A program made the translations under genes and the position numbers. From Hymenobacter terrenus (lineage in GTDB: Bacteria > Bacteroidota > Bacteroidia > Cytophagales > Hymenobacteraceae): 64,000 nt of DNA. This document shows, in pieces, positions 25,401 through 33,522 of the stretch (the stretch's first letter is position 1; the number at the start of each line of letters is the position of its first letter). The notes under the pieces are model-generated. The model was not told the origin of the DNA and did no database searches. It saw only the letters and a list, made by a program, of their open reading frames with translations. The stretch spans positions 1 through 64,000 of the forward strand of contig NZ_LATM01000016.1 of NCBI RefSeq assembly GCF_000972495.1, written 5' to 3'.

Positions 25401-25916
25401 GATGCGCATGCCGCGCCCGCCGCCACCGCTGGCGGCTTTCAGCATCACAGGGTAGCCAATGCGGTTGGCTTCGGTTTTGGCGGTTTCGAAGTCGACCAGG
25501 TCGGCCGCGCTGCTTTCAATCTGGGGCACTTGGCACTGCTGGGCCACTTCCTTGGCACGCACTTTATCGCCGAGGGCCTCCATCACCTCGGGTCGGGGGC
25601 CCACGAACACAATTCCTTCCTCGGCGCAGCGGCGCGAGAGCGTGGCGTTCTCGCTCAGGAAGCCGTAGCCGGGGTGAATAGCATTGACCCCGTTCTCCTT
25701 GGCAACGCGCAGCAAGCCTTCAATGTCCAGATACGGCTTTAGCGGCTCATCATCACGGCCGATTTGGTAGGCTTCGTCGGCTTTGTAGCGGTGCTGCGAG
25801 TACCGGTCCTCGTAGGTGTACACGGCCACCGTAGGGATGTTGAGTTCGTTGGCAGCGCGCATCACACGAATAGCGATTTCGCCGCGGTTGGCGACCAGGA
25901 GTTTAGTTATGTTCAT
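22476..25916 (-). CDS. pyc: Pyruvate carboxylase
   Basis: 1146 residues, full length for the single-chain enzyme. It makes oxaloacetate from pyruvate, bicarbonate and ATP. Domains in order: biotin carboxylase (LVANRGEIAIRVMRAANE at the start, ATP-grasp SGGGGRGMRII near 163, FIEVNPRIQVEHTVTE), carboxyltransferase (TTLRDAHQSLLATRMRT near 540, HLHTHDTS), a tetramerisation region, and a biotinyl domain with EAMKMET near 1112. This is anaplerotic central metabolism in the cytoplasm. Antisense open frames over this gene are shadows. Confidence 0.97.
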   Translation of the reverse strand: MNITKLLVANRGEIAIRVMRAANELNIPTVAVYTYEDRYSQHRYKADEAYQIGRDDEPLKPYLDIEGLLRVAKENGVNAIHPGYGFLSENATLSRRCAEEGIVFVGPRPEVMEALGDKVRAKEVAQQCQVPQIESSAADLVDFETAKTEANRIGYPVMLKAASGGGGRGMRIIRDDEQLEKGFFEARNEALNAFGDDTVFLEKFVERPKHIEVQLVGDHHGNLVHLYERDCSVQRRFQKVVEVAPALNLPDHQRHLLYEYALRIGRAVGYDNVGTVEFLVNSEQDRIYFIEVNPRIQVEHTVTEMITGIDLIKTQIYIAANYNLSDPEIGLGPHVKPLRAGFAVQCRVTTENPENDFKPDYGTIVAYRAAGGFGIRLDEGSVYQGVVVSPFFDSMLVKISAHAPTLHGAAQKMLRALDEFRVRGVRTNIPFLKNIVGHEEFQTGKATVDFIKDHPELFKFETRQDRATRLLGFIGETVVNGNADVKNLLDPRANPRRPHIPQSDHGAPAPGTKQKLHELGPDGFAQWLRDEALIHYTDTTLRDAHQSLLATRMRTWDMLKVAGAYAQQHPQTFSLEVWGGATFDVALRFLHEDPWERLAKLREAIPNILLQMLIRGANGVGYKAYPDNLTEWFVQQAAETGVDIFRIFDSLNWMKGLEACIGFVRNKTDRLAEASICYTGDILDPKRTKYSLDYYLKLAKQLEDAGAHILCIKDMAGLLKPYAATELIQGLRDTVKLPIHLHTHDTSSLQAATYAKAVEAGVNVIDVALGALSGLTSQPNFNSVVEMLRHTPRHREFNQASLNEFSNYWEAVREMYYPFESGLKAGTSEVFQHEIPGGQYSNLRPQAASLGLLDKFEEVKQRFADVNSMFGDIVKVTPSSKVVGDMALFMVSNGLTPADVMEKGETLNFPESVRELFRGDIGQPEGGWPAELQKLILKNETPFTDRPNEHLEPINFDEEWVAFQEKFPGAKFTDLLSSLLYPKVFEEYWAHRLKYGNVSNVPTSVFFYGLQPGEETTIEIARGKTVIMRLESIGTLNEEGERTIFFTLNGQTRNLQVRDQAVAITKVSNAKVDKANPHQMGAPLQGMLSKVLVKPGQAAPKNTPLFVIEAMKMETTITAPQDLTVAEVVLAEGSRVQADDLVLTLN

Positions 25917-26132
25917 AAGCTGAAGGTGAGGTAGGCGCGCTTACGGCGAAACTACACCAAAGGCTACTTAAAGCCGCCGCTTTGGCCACGCTACTTTCCC
26001 TGATTTATTCGAAGCCAGCATTGCGGAGGGCACTTATTGCACGCTTATCGGCCGGTTCAGCTGCCATTACCCGCCAAACCTTACTCCGCCGCCGGGGTTA
26101 GCACAGCATTCGTACTGCTTAGCTTTTCCCGC

Positions 26133-26849
26133 ATGGACTTTACTGACAAAAACATTCTGCTCATCGGCGCTTCGTCGGGCATCGGTCTGGCCACGGCCCA
26201 GCTGCTCGCCACCCTCAACGTGAACCTCTTCACGGCTTCGCGCCACCTCTCGCCCGAGCTGCAAGCCTTGGGCACTACCCACTTCACCTACGACGCCACG
26301 CAGCCAGTCGGCACCGCTTTCGATGCGCTGCCCGACGTGCTGCATGGGGTGGCCTACTTCCCCGGCAGCATCAAGCTGCGGCCCTTCGAGCGCATCCCCA
26401 CCGAGGACTTTCAGGCTGATTTCGACCTGAACGTGCTAGGGGCCGTGCGGGTAATACAAGCCACCATCAAGCGCCTGAAAAAAGCCGAGGGCGGGGCCTC
26501 CGTCGTGCTTTTCAGCACCGTGGCGGCCGACACGGGCATGAGTTTCCACGCCAGCATTGCCACCGCCAAGGCCGCCGTGGAAGGCCTCACCCGTGCCCTG
26601 GCCGCCGAGTACGCCCCCAGTGGTGTGCGCGTAAACTGCATCGCCCCCTCCCTCACCAACACGCCCCTGGCTGCCGCCCTACTCAACTCGCCCGAGAAAG
26701 CTGAAGCCGGCGCCAAGCGCCACCCCTTGCAGCGCATCGGCCAACCCCAAGACTTGGCCTACACAGCCTCTTTTCTGTTATCGTCCCACAGTTCTTTCGT
26801 GACGGGCCAAGTGTTGGCCGTGGATGGTGGCATGGGGAAACTAAAATAA
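26133..26849 (+). CDS. SDR-family oxidoreductase lacking the usual Tyr
   Basis: 238 residues from ATG 26133 (MDFTDKNILLIGASSGIG). The cofactor motif GASSGIG is intact, and NVLGAV and the Ser of LFSTVAA are present. At the catalytic YxxxK position the sequence is ASIATAKAAVEGLTRALA, so Lys is kept but Tyr is replaced. The C-terminus FVTGQVLAVDGGMG is typical. NAD(P) binding is very likely; ordinary dehydrogenase chemistry is less certain. An upstream 32-codon extension is poor. It is divergent from pyruvate carboxylase. Confidence 0.82.
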   Translation: MDFTDKNILLIGASSGIGLATAQLLATLNVNLFTASRHLSPELQALGTTHFTYDATQPVGTAFDALPDVLHGVAYFPGSIKLRPFERIPTEDFQADFDLNVLGAVRVIQATIKRLKKAEGGASVVLFSTVAADTGMSFHASIATAKAAVEGLTRALAAEYAPSGVRVNCIAPSLTNTPLAAALLNSPEKAEAGAKRHPLQRIGQPQDLAYTASFLLSSHSSFVTGQVLAVDGGMGKLK

Positions 26850-26907
26850 GCCCAACGAAGCTGGCGGCAGTCTGAAAGGAGCACAGCGACTGGGACTGCC
26901 CGCCATA

Positions 26908-26988
26908 GATACGGAGGCAGTCTCCAGACTGCCGCGTTAGCCGTTACGGACTGCATACTTACGGCAGTCTGGAGACTGCTCCCGTATC
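26908..26988. repeat. Inverted repeat downstream of the SDR gene
   Basis: Arms of 27 bp at 26908-26934 and 26962-26988 match at about 25 positions (GATACGG, then GCAGTCTCCAGACTGCCG). Each arm includes the small palindrome GCAGTCTCCAGACTGC. Further GGCAGTCTG and GACTGTC pieces lie at 26872 and 27025-27040, so the whole 26850-27106 gap is repeat-rich and has no gene. Confidence 0.75.
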
Positions 26989-27106
26989 CGTGGCTGACAG
27001 TCACGCTGTCTGTGACAGCTTCAGACTGTCGCCAGTAGGCACCAGTAGGCGCTAACGGGCCGTTAATTAGCACGTGACGTACATAACTGTTATTTAATCA
27101 GGAAAA

Positions 27107-28429
27107 ATGAAAATCTGCCTCTTCTGGCACCGGCGCGACCTGCGCATCTACGACAATGCGGGCCTGGCGGCGGCGTTGGCCAGCGGGCTGCCGGTGGTAC
27201 CGCTGTTCATTTACGACCAGGATATTCTCGACTATCTGCCCGATAAAGCGGATGCCCGGCTCACCTACATTTTTGATGAGGTAGAACGGTTGGCCAAAGC
27301 TACCAAAGCAGCGGGTGGCACTTTTCTAGCCCGCTATGGTAAGCCGCTGGAAGTATTGCGGGCGCTGGTGCAGGAATTCGAGGTGGCCGCCGTCCACACC
27401 AACGAGGACTATGAGCCCTACGCCACCCAGCGCGACACCGCAGTGGGCCAGATACTGCAAGCGCACGGTGTGGATTTTCTGCTGTACAAGGACCAGGTCA
27501 TCTTCGCCAAAGATGATATTATGACCAAATCGGGGACCGTGCCGAAGGTGTTTGGGGCATACTACAAGAGCTATGTAGCCAAGCTCACCGATGAGGATTT
27601 GCATCCCTATGACTCGGCCGATAGGTTTATCAGTAAAAATCTACACCTCATCACTCCCGAGAAAGCCGGCCCCCGCCCCACTTTGGCTAGCATGGGTTTT
27701 GAGCGCAAGGAACAGTATGTGCCCACCTCGGACCTCCCCGCCGAAGATGTGGTGCGCAACTACCACAAAACCCGTAACACGCCCGCCCTCCAAAACGGCA
27801 CCACGCGCATCTCAGTGCAGCTACGTTTCGGCACCCTCAGCGTGCGACAGGTGATGCACCAAGCCAAGGCACTGAATCCGAAGCTACTGGCTGAAATAAT
27901 CTGGCGCGACTTCTTCATGATGCTGCTCTGGCACTACCCCAACACCGCTACCGAAGCCTACGACCCCAAAATGCGCCAGGTGCCCTATCGCAACAACGAG
28001 GATGAATTCCTGGCTTGGTGCGAGGGCCGCACCGGCTACCCGCTGGTCGATGCCGGCATGCGCGAGCTGAACCAGACCGGCTACCTGCCCAACCGCGTGC
28101 GCATGACTGTGGCCGGCTTCCTGGTGAAGCACTTATTCATCGACTGGCGCTGGGGCGAAAAGTATTTTGCCGACAAACTGCTCGATTATGAGTTGGCCAA
28201 CAATGTGGGCAATTGGCAGTGGATGGCCGGCACCGGCGCCGTTTCGGCGCCCTGGTTTCGGGTCTACAGCCCCGAAAGCCAGTTGGCGCAAGTCGACCCC
28301 GAAATGAAATATGTGAAGCGCTGGGTGCCTGAAGTAGGCACTCCCGCTTATCCCACACCTATTGTGGAGCACAAGTTTGCGCGGGAACGGGCCGTAGAAG
28401 CCATTCGGGCAGCACGCATCACCGCTTAA
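27107..28429 (+). CDS. phrB: Deoxyribodipyrimidine photolyase
   Basis: 440 residues. The N-terminal photolyase domain starts FWHRRDLRIYDNAGLAAAL and contains HTNEDYEPYA near residue 102. The FAD domain has ARTGYP-type motif GRTGYPLVDAGMREL, the conserved TGYLPNRVRMTVAGFLVKHL and NNVGNWQWMAGTGA. This is a class I cyclobutane photolyase or a close cryptochrome; it repairs UV-induced pyrimidine dimers with blue light. It stands alone, and its 3' end is followed by a short inverted repeat. Confidence 0.93.
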   Translation: MKICLFWHRRDLRIYDNAGLAAALASGLPVVPLFIYDQDILDYLPDKADARLTYIFDEVERLAKATKAAGGTFLARYGKPLEVLRALVQEFEVAAVHTNEDYEPYATQRDTAVGQILQAHGVDFLLYKDQVIFAKDDIMTKSGTVPKVFGAYYKSYVAKLTDEDLHPYDSADRFISKNLHLITPEKAGPRPTLASMGFERKEQYVPTSDLPAEDVVRNYHKTRNTPALQNGTTRISVQLRFGTLSVRQVMHQAKALNPKLLAEIIWRDFFMMLLWHYPNTATEAYDPKMRQVPYRNNEDEFLAWCEGRTGYPLVDAGMRELNQTGYLPNRVRMTVAGFLVKHLFIDWRWGEKYFADKLLDYELANNVGNWQWMAGTGAVSAPWFRVYSPESQLAQVDPEMKYVKRWVPEVGTPAYPTPIVEHKFARERAVEAIRAARITA

Positions 28430-28438
28430 TGTAGAATG

Positions 28439-28521
28439 CAGCCTTTGCTGCGTCAGGTACTAGCACCGTCAGGTCATTTATCACGAACTGAATTGTGCAA
28501 TGCCTGACGCAGCGAAGGCTG
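28439..28521. repeat. Short inverted repeat after phrB
   Basis: Arms CAGCCTTTGCTGCGTCAGG at 28439-28457 and its complement at 28503-28521 with one mismatch, separated by 45 bp. The right arm reaches close to the start of the regulator gene at 28570. There is no T tract, so it is not an ordinary terminator. Confidence 0.65.
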
Positions 28522-28569
28522 TCTCTCACAGTTGCCGAACCTATGGCCTACTGCGGCGGTTACACCACC

Positions 28570-29199
28570 ATGGAAAAGGACCGCATCAAACAAGCTTATC
28601 TCGACTTCGTGCTCAACGAAGGCCACCCACCGCAATCGGTGTTCAAGCTCACGCAGCAACTGGGCATCGCAGAGCAGGAATTCTATCAGCATTACCCCAA
28701 TTTTGAGGCGATTGACCGCGAAATCTGGGCTGATTTTGGCCGCCGGGCGCGCGAAACGGCCGCTGGCGAACCAGTGTGGGAAAGCTACGGCAGCCGCGAA
28801 AAGCTGCTGGCCTTCTACTACACACTGCTCGAAATTCTCAAGCAAAACCGCTCCTACGCCCTGATGAGCCTGCGCCGCTCCTTGCACCGCATGCCCGGCC
28901 TGTCGCCCCGCGTGCTCGACGACTTTCGGCAGGACTTCGAAAACTTCGTGAGCGACCTGCTCAGCAGCGGCCGCGTGAGTGGCGAAATTGCCAACCGCCC
29001 GCTGGTGCAGGATGGCTACCCGCGCTTCTTCTGGCAGCAGGCGCTGTTCGTGCTCGGCTTCTTTGCCAAAGACGATACTGTGAACTTCGAGCGCACCGAT
29101 GCCGCCGTGGAGAAGGCTGTGACGCTGAGCTTTGACTTAGTGGGCCGCAACACGCTGGATTCGGCCGTCGATTTTGTGCGGTTTCTGGTTCGGCGGTAG
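28570..29199 (+). CDS. TetR-family-like transcriptional regulator
   Basis: 209 residues from ATG 28570. The N-terminal helix-turn-helix reads MEKDRIKQAYLDFVLNEG, then SVFKLTQQLGIAEQEFYQHYPNFEAIDREIW, with the HYPNFEAI recognition pattern of TetR proteins. The C-terminal part is a helical ligand or dimer domain. It lies 120 bp upstream of an AarF kinase gene on the same strand. This pairing suggests local control of a quinone or lipid-linked function, which is an inference from position. Confidence 0.75.
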   Translation: MEKDRIKQAYLDFVLNEGHPPQSVFKLTQQLGIAEQEFYQHYPNFEAIDREIWADFGRRARETAAGEPVWESYGSREKLLAFYYTLLEILKQNRSYALMSLRRSLHRMPGLSPRVLDDFRQDFENFVSDLLSSGRVSGEIANRPLVQDGYPRFFWQQALFVLGFFAKDDTVNFERTDAAVEKAVTLSFDLVGRNTLDSAVDFVRFLVRR

Positions 29200-29319
29200 G
29201 CATTTCACTTAACAATTATCATTTATCCGCCGTCGTGGCGCGGCGGTGCTGTCGTGTGCCTTAGGGGCGCCATCGTTGAAGAATCGTTTTTCGTGAACCT
29301 GCTAAATGGTAATTGCTAA

Positions 29320-30609
29320 ATGTTAAATGACATCCCCACCACCAAGGTGGCCCGCGCCGCCCGCTTTGCCAAAACCGGCCTCAACGTGGGGGCCAACTAC
29401 ATAAAGCACTACGCCAAGAAGGCCGTGGGGGCCGAGTCGACCACCGAAGACCTACACGCCGCCAACGCCGCGGAGCTCTACGGCACGCTGAGCGAAATGA
29501 AGGGCTCCGTGCTGAAAGTGGCCCAGATGCTGGCCATGGAGAAAAATATGCTCCCCTCAGCCTACGCCGACCAGTTTGCCCAGGCCCAGTACCAAACACC
29601 CCCACTCTCCGGCCCGCTGGTGGTAAAGGCTTTCCGGGATGCGTTTGGCAAGTCACCGTTTCAGCTGTTTGATGAGTTTGAGCCCGAAGCACGGCAAGCT
29701 GCCAGCATTGGGCAAGTGCATTTTGCTCGTAAAAACGGCAAACAGTTGGCGGTGAAGGTGCAGTACCCCGGCGTGGCTGACAGCATCAAGTCCGATATTC
29801 GGTTGGTAAAGCCCATTGCCCTGCGGGTGATGGGCCTGAATGAGGCCCAGGTGCGGCCCTATCTGGAGGAAGTAGAAACGCGGCTGCTCGAAGAAACCGA
29901 CTACGCGCTGGAGCTGCGGCGCGGCCAGGAAATTGCGGCCCAGTGCCAGGAATTGGCCCATCTGGAGTTTCCCGCCTATTACGCAGAGTTTTCTACGCCG
30001 CGTATTCTCACCATGGACTGGCTCACCGGTCAGCACCTGAAAGAGTTTCTGGTCACCAACCCCGCGCAGGACGTGCGCAACCAAATCGGTCAGGCGCTCT
30101 GGGACTTCTATCAATTCCAGTTCAACAACCTGCACCAGCTGCACGCCGACCCGCATCCCGGCAACTTCCTGATGCGCACAGAGAACGGCGGCACCCTCGG
30201 CGTGCTCGATTTCGGCTGCGTAAAGGACGTGCCGCAGGATGTTTACCAGCTCTTCACGGCGCTGCTCGCCCCCGAAACTTTTGCCGACGAAACCCGCCTG
30301 GCCGCGCTGCTCTCCGAAGCCGGCGTGCTCCGCGCCAGCGATGCGCCGGCCCTGCGGGCGCTCTACCTGCGCACCATGCACGTGTCCCTGGAGCTCGTCG
30401 GTCGTCCCTTCCGCCAAGCCACTTTCGACTTTGGCGACCCGAGCTACATGGCGGCGCTCTACGCGCTGGGCGACGACCTCATGGCCGACCCCGAGCTGCG
30501 CAAACAGCGCGAGCCACGCGGCTCCGAGCACTTCATTTACCTCAACCGGACCTACGTGGGCCTATTTGCCTTGCTCACTGAGCTGAAGGCGTCGGTACGG
30601 ACGCAATAG
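29320..30609 (+). CDS. AarF/ABC1/UbiB-family kinase
   Basis: 429 residues. The ABC1/UbiB kinase-like motifs are ASIGQVHFAR near 127 (Ala-rich nucleotide loop), AVKVQYPGV with the catalytic Lys, HADPHPGNFLMR near 278 and LDFGCVKDV near 297. The N-terminal KxGQ region is present as KGSVLKVAQML. Members bind ATP and act in ubiquinone or menaquinone and lipid metabolism at the membrane. It shares a strand with the TetR-like gene before it and the serpin 43 bp after it. Confidence 0.9.
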   Translation: MLNDIPTTKVARAARFAKTGLNVGANYIKHYAKKAVGAESTTEDLHAANAAELYGTLSEMKGSVLKVAQMLAMEKNMLPSAYADQFAQAQYQTPPLSGPLVVKAFRDAFGKSPFQLFDEFEPEARQAASIGQVHFARKNGKQLAVKVQYPGVADSIKSDIRLVKPIALRVMGLNEAQVRPYLEEVETRLLEETDYALELRRGQEIAAQCQELAHLEFPAYYAEFSTPRILTMDWLTGQHLKEFLVTNPAQDVRNQIGQALWDFYQFQFNNLHQLHADPHPGNFLMRTENGGTLGVLDFGCVKDVPQDVYQLFTALLAPETFADETRLAALLSEAGVLRASDAPALRALYLRTMHVSLELVGRPFRQATFDFGDPSYMAALYALGDDLMADPELRKQREPRGSEHFIYLNRTYVGLFALLTELKASVRTQ

Positions 30610-30652
30610 TTGAGCTACCTTGGGGCTGTTTCATTCCCTGAGCATCCCTCGC

Positions 30653-31843
30653 ATGTCTTTCCCCCCTTCTCATTCTACTTCGGCCCAGATAACAGCCCAA
30701 AACCGCTTCGGTCTAGCCTTGGTGCAGCAGGTGGCGCAAGCGGCCGGTACCGACAACGTATTTCTCTCGCCCCTGGGCGTATTGGCTGCCTTAGCGCTGG
30801 CCATGGGCGGCGCGGCCGGAGCTACTCGGGCAGCCTTTGCCAAAACGCTTTTTGGAGACGCCCTGGCTTCGGAAGAGATGGAGGAAACTCTCGCCAATCA
30901 GCTTCGGAAGCTGAGCCAAGCCAAGGATGGAGATGCCGTACTTAGCATTGCAAGTAGCATTTGGGCCGACCACCACTTTACCTTAGCGTCCACCTTTGTT
31001 GAGCGGGCTCATGCTCTCTACCAAGCGGACGCCGCCACGCTGGACTTTCTGTCCCCCGATGCGGCCTCCACTATCAACGCCTGGGCGCACCGGCAAACCA
31101 ACGGGCGGGTGCCCGAAATTGTGTCGGCCGAGACATTGGTGGGTCCGCCGCCAGCCTCCGTGGTCCTGCTAAACGCCGTGTATTTTCTAGGGTGCTGGGA
31201 ACAGAGGTTCAACCCCACCGCTACCAAGCTAGGCTTATTCCTACAGGCCGATGGCACGGTGCAGAAAGTGCCTTTCATGCAGCAGGTAAGCTCTAAGTTC
31301 GGCTACCTGGCTGGCGACGGGTGGCAGGCGGTTGCCCTGCCCTACGAAGGCTGGTCTCGCAGTAGCTCCATGCTGGTGTTTTTACCCGATGAGTACAACG
31401 GCATGCCGGCATTTCTAGCCACGCTCGATGCCTCACGTTGGGCTACCTGGTATACTGCACTTTGTATTGAACCCGAACCCGTAGAAGTTGAGCTGACGCT
31501 GCCCCGCTTCCAGCTAAAGTGGAGTGGTAACCTAGTATCAACCCTGAAAGCAATGGGCTTGGCAGACGCTTTCAGCCTAGACGCCGACTTCTCACCGTTA
31601 GGTTTTCAGACCAAGGACGGTGGATTTATCGATGCCATACTGCACCAAACCTTCCTGGCGGTAGATGAGAAAGGCACCGAAGCGGCTGCCGTAACTGCCA
31701 TGGTGGCAATGCAGGGCGCTAGGTTTATACCCCGCCCGCCGCGCCGCGTGGAAGTACGAGTCGACTCGCCTTTCTTCTGCGCCATCGTTGATACTTACGA
31801 CGGAGCTATTCTTTTTGCCGGTACCGTCTGCAACCTAGCCTAG
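30653..31843 (+). CDS. Serpin-family protease inhibitor
   Basis: 396 residues from ATG 30653. It follows the serpin fold from NRFGLALVQQV and NVFLSPLGVLAALALAMGGA through LLNAVYFLGCW and FQLKWSGNLVSTLKAMGL to the end. The reactive-loop hinge reads DEKGTEAAAVTAMV near residue 345, with small residues as in inhibitory serpins. The loop then runs through ARFIPRPPRR to the strand DSPFFCAIVD. There is no signal peptide, so it probably acts inside the cell. The target protease is unknown. Confidence 0.9.
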   Translation: MSFPPSHSTSAQITAQNRFGLALVQQVAQAAGTDNVFLSPLGVLAALALAMGGAAGATRAAFAKTLFGDALASEEMEETLANQLRKLSQAKDGDAVLSIASSIWADHHFTLASTFVERAHALYQADAATLDFLSPDAASTINAWAHRQTNGRVPEIVSAETLVGPPPASVVLLNAVYFLGCWEQRFNPTATKLGLFLQADGTVQKVPFMQQVSSKFGYLAGDGWQAVALPYEGWSRSSSMLVFLPDEYNGMPAFLATLDASRWATWYTALCIEPEPVEVELTLPRFQLKWSGNLVSTLKAMGLADAFSLDADFSPLGFQTKDGGFIDAILHQTFLAVDEKGTEAAAVTAMVAMQGARFIPRPPRRVEVRVDSPFFCAIVDTYDGAILFAGTVCNLA

Positions 31844-32071
31844 CAGACCCAAGCTGCGGATGAGCCGCAATAGCAGTTTGATAGGCTGAAGCCGCAGAGC
31901 GGTGACAGAGGCGCGAGGGTTTTTGCCACGGCTACGCGGTTTTCCTCCATGATTCTGCTGCGTTGCGCAGCCGGGTGGCGTGGGAGCTGCCGAAGCTCCG
32001 TGCTGCTTCCCGGGAAGTTTTGCCGGATTAGCTGTTGGGGAAGCTCATTCATTTCAGTTCCCGCAATTTTC

Positions 32072-32944
32072 ATGAAAAAGCTTCTTACCCTCGGCGCAGC
32101 ATTGCTGAGCCTTACGTTCTCGGCTTCGGCCCAAAAAATGGCAAGCTGCTGCGCCCGGCCCGCCGGTAATTTATCGGCTTCGGCCACCGAGACCTTCGCC
32201 ATGCTGGCCACCGACAAAGATTTCTCGGGCGGCCACGACGCACCGCTGCCCTACAAATTTGAAGGCGACGGCCAGGAAATCGAGTTCAAAACCCCCGATG
32301 GCAAGACTGGCAAAGGCTTCGAAATCAAAAGCGCTACGCCCAGCACCAAGTACCTGTTCGTGCTTCACGAGTGGTGGGGCCTGAACGACTACATCAAGAA
32401 GGAAGCTGCCACCTTCGCTGCCGAAATGCCTGGTGTGAACGTCATCGCGGTGGACCTATACGATGGCAAAGTAGCCACCACGGCCGATGAAGCTGGCAAA
32501 TTGATGGGCGAGGTGAAGACTGAGCGCGCCGTAGCCATCCTCAAAGGCGCCCAACTGTACGCTGGCCCAAAGGCCCAGTTTGCCAGCATCGGCTGGTGCT
32601 TCGGCGGTGGCTGGAGCTTGCAGGAAGCCCTGCTCGGTGGCAAGCAAACCGTCGGCTGCGTAATGTATTATGGCATGCCAGAGAAAGACGTGGCCAAGCT
32701 CAAAACCCTGAATACCGACGTACTGGGCATTTTTGCCAGCCAGGACAAATGGATTAACCCCGAAGTAGTGGGCCAGTTTCAGAAGGATATGGCCGCGGCC
32801 GGCAAAAAGGTGACCATAGAAAGCTACGACGCCGACCACGCCTTCGCCAACCCTTCAAACCCCAAGTTCAACAAAGAATACGCTGCCAAGGCCCACGGCC
32901 AGGCCCTGACCTACCTCCGCGGCAAGTTCAAGGTGAAAGCGTAA
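32072..32944 (+). CDS. Secreted dienelactone-hydrolase-family protein
   Basis: 290 residues from ATG 32072 with signal peptide MKKLLTLGAALLSLTFSASAQ. The catalytic triad of dienelactone hydrolases is visible: Cys in SIGWCFGGGW, Asp in FASQDKWINP and His in DADHAFANP. HEWWGLNDYIKKEA is the conserved early motif. The substrate is unknown. The 41-codon upstream extension lacks coding character. A strong terminator follows. Confidence 0.88.
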   Translation: MKKLLTLGAALLSLTFSASAQKMASCCARPAGNLSASATETFAMLATDKDFSGGHDAPLPYKFEGDGQEIEFKTPDGKTGKGFEIKSATPSTKYLFVLHEWWGLNDYIKKEAATFAAEMPGVNVIAVDLYDGKVATTADEAGKLMGEVKTERAVAILKGAQLYAGPKAQFASIGWCFGGGWSLQEALLGGKQTVGCVMYYGMPEKDVAKLKTLNTDVLGIFASQDKWINPEVVGQFQKDMAAAGKKVTIESYDADHAFANPSNPKFNKEYAAKAHGQALTYLRGKFKVKA

Positions 32945-32965
32945 TGCTTTCCTTATCGCGCATCC

Positions 32966-32996
32966 AAAAAGCCTTCCCAATGGGAAGGCTTTTTTT
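32966..32996 (+). terminator. Intrinsic terminator
   Basis: AAAAAGCCTTCCC, AAT, GGGAAGGCTTTTTTT forms a strong stem followed by T residues, 22 bp after the dienelactone-hydrolase stop. Confidence 0.92.
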
Positions 32997-33046
32997 GCTA
33001 AATTGTTAGCCTCAACTTCTCGATATTCCACTAACCCACCCCTACC

Positions 33047-33517
33047 ATGGCACCGCTCACTTCCCTGCTCGCCGAATACGGCGAAAGCCACCAGAACCCT
33101 ACCAACAAGCTGGTACACTGGGTGTGCGTGCCGCTGATTATGTTCTCGCTGCTGGGCTTGCTGTGGTCAGTGCCAGTGCCGACAGCCATCCAAAACATCA
33201 GCCCCTGGCTCAACTGGGGCACGTTGGTGATGGCATTGGCGCTGCTGTACTACGTGCGGCTGAGCGGCCGGCTGGCCTTGGGCATGGTACTGGTGTGGGT
33301 GGCCATGGCGGCAGCCCTGCGCGTGGTGGCGGGGGCGGCCGTGCTGCCGCTGTGGGCCATTTGTCTCATCATTTTCGCATTGGCCTGGGTGGGCCAGTTT
33401 TGGGGCCACAAGGTGGAAGGTAAGAAGCCAAGCTTTCTGAAAGACCTCCAGTTTCTGCTAATTGGGCCCCTGTGGCTCCTGCATTTCGTGTACCGCCGCC
33501 AGGGCTGGGGATACTAG
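33047..33517 (+). CDS. Mpo1-like membrane protein (DUF962)
   Basis: 156 residues with four or so membrane helices. The conserved histidine motifs of the DUF962/Mpo1 family are ESHQNPTNKLVHWVCVP at the N-terminus and FWGHKVEGKKPSF near 123. In yeast Mpo1 is an iron-dependent dioxygenase of 2-hydroxy fatty acids; the bacterial role is inferred from family. The stop lies 5 bp from the convergent DoxX-type pseudogene. Confidence 0.85.
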   Translation: MAPLTSLLAEYGESHQNPTNKLVHWVCVPLIMFSLLGLLWSVPVPTAIQNISPWLNWGTLVMALALLYYVRLSGRLALGMVLVWVAMAAALRVVAGAAVLPLWAICLIIFALAWVGQFWGHKVEGKKPSFLKDLQFLLIGPLWLLHFVYRRQGWGY

Positions 33518-33522
33518 TCGAT

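Noticed and set aside
24696..25742. Plus-strand open frame of 348 codons
   Set aside because: It is the antisense shadow of pyruvate carboxylase and has no recognisable domain.
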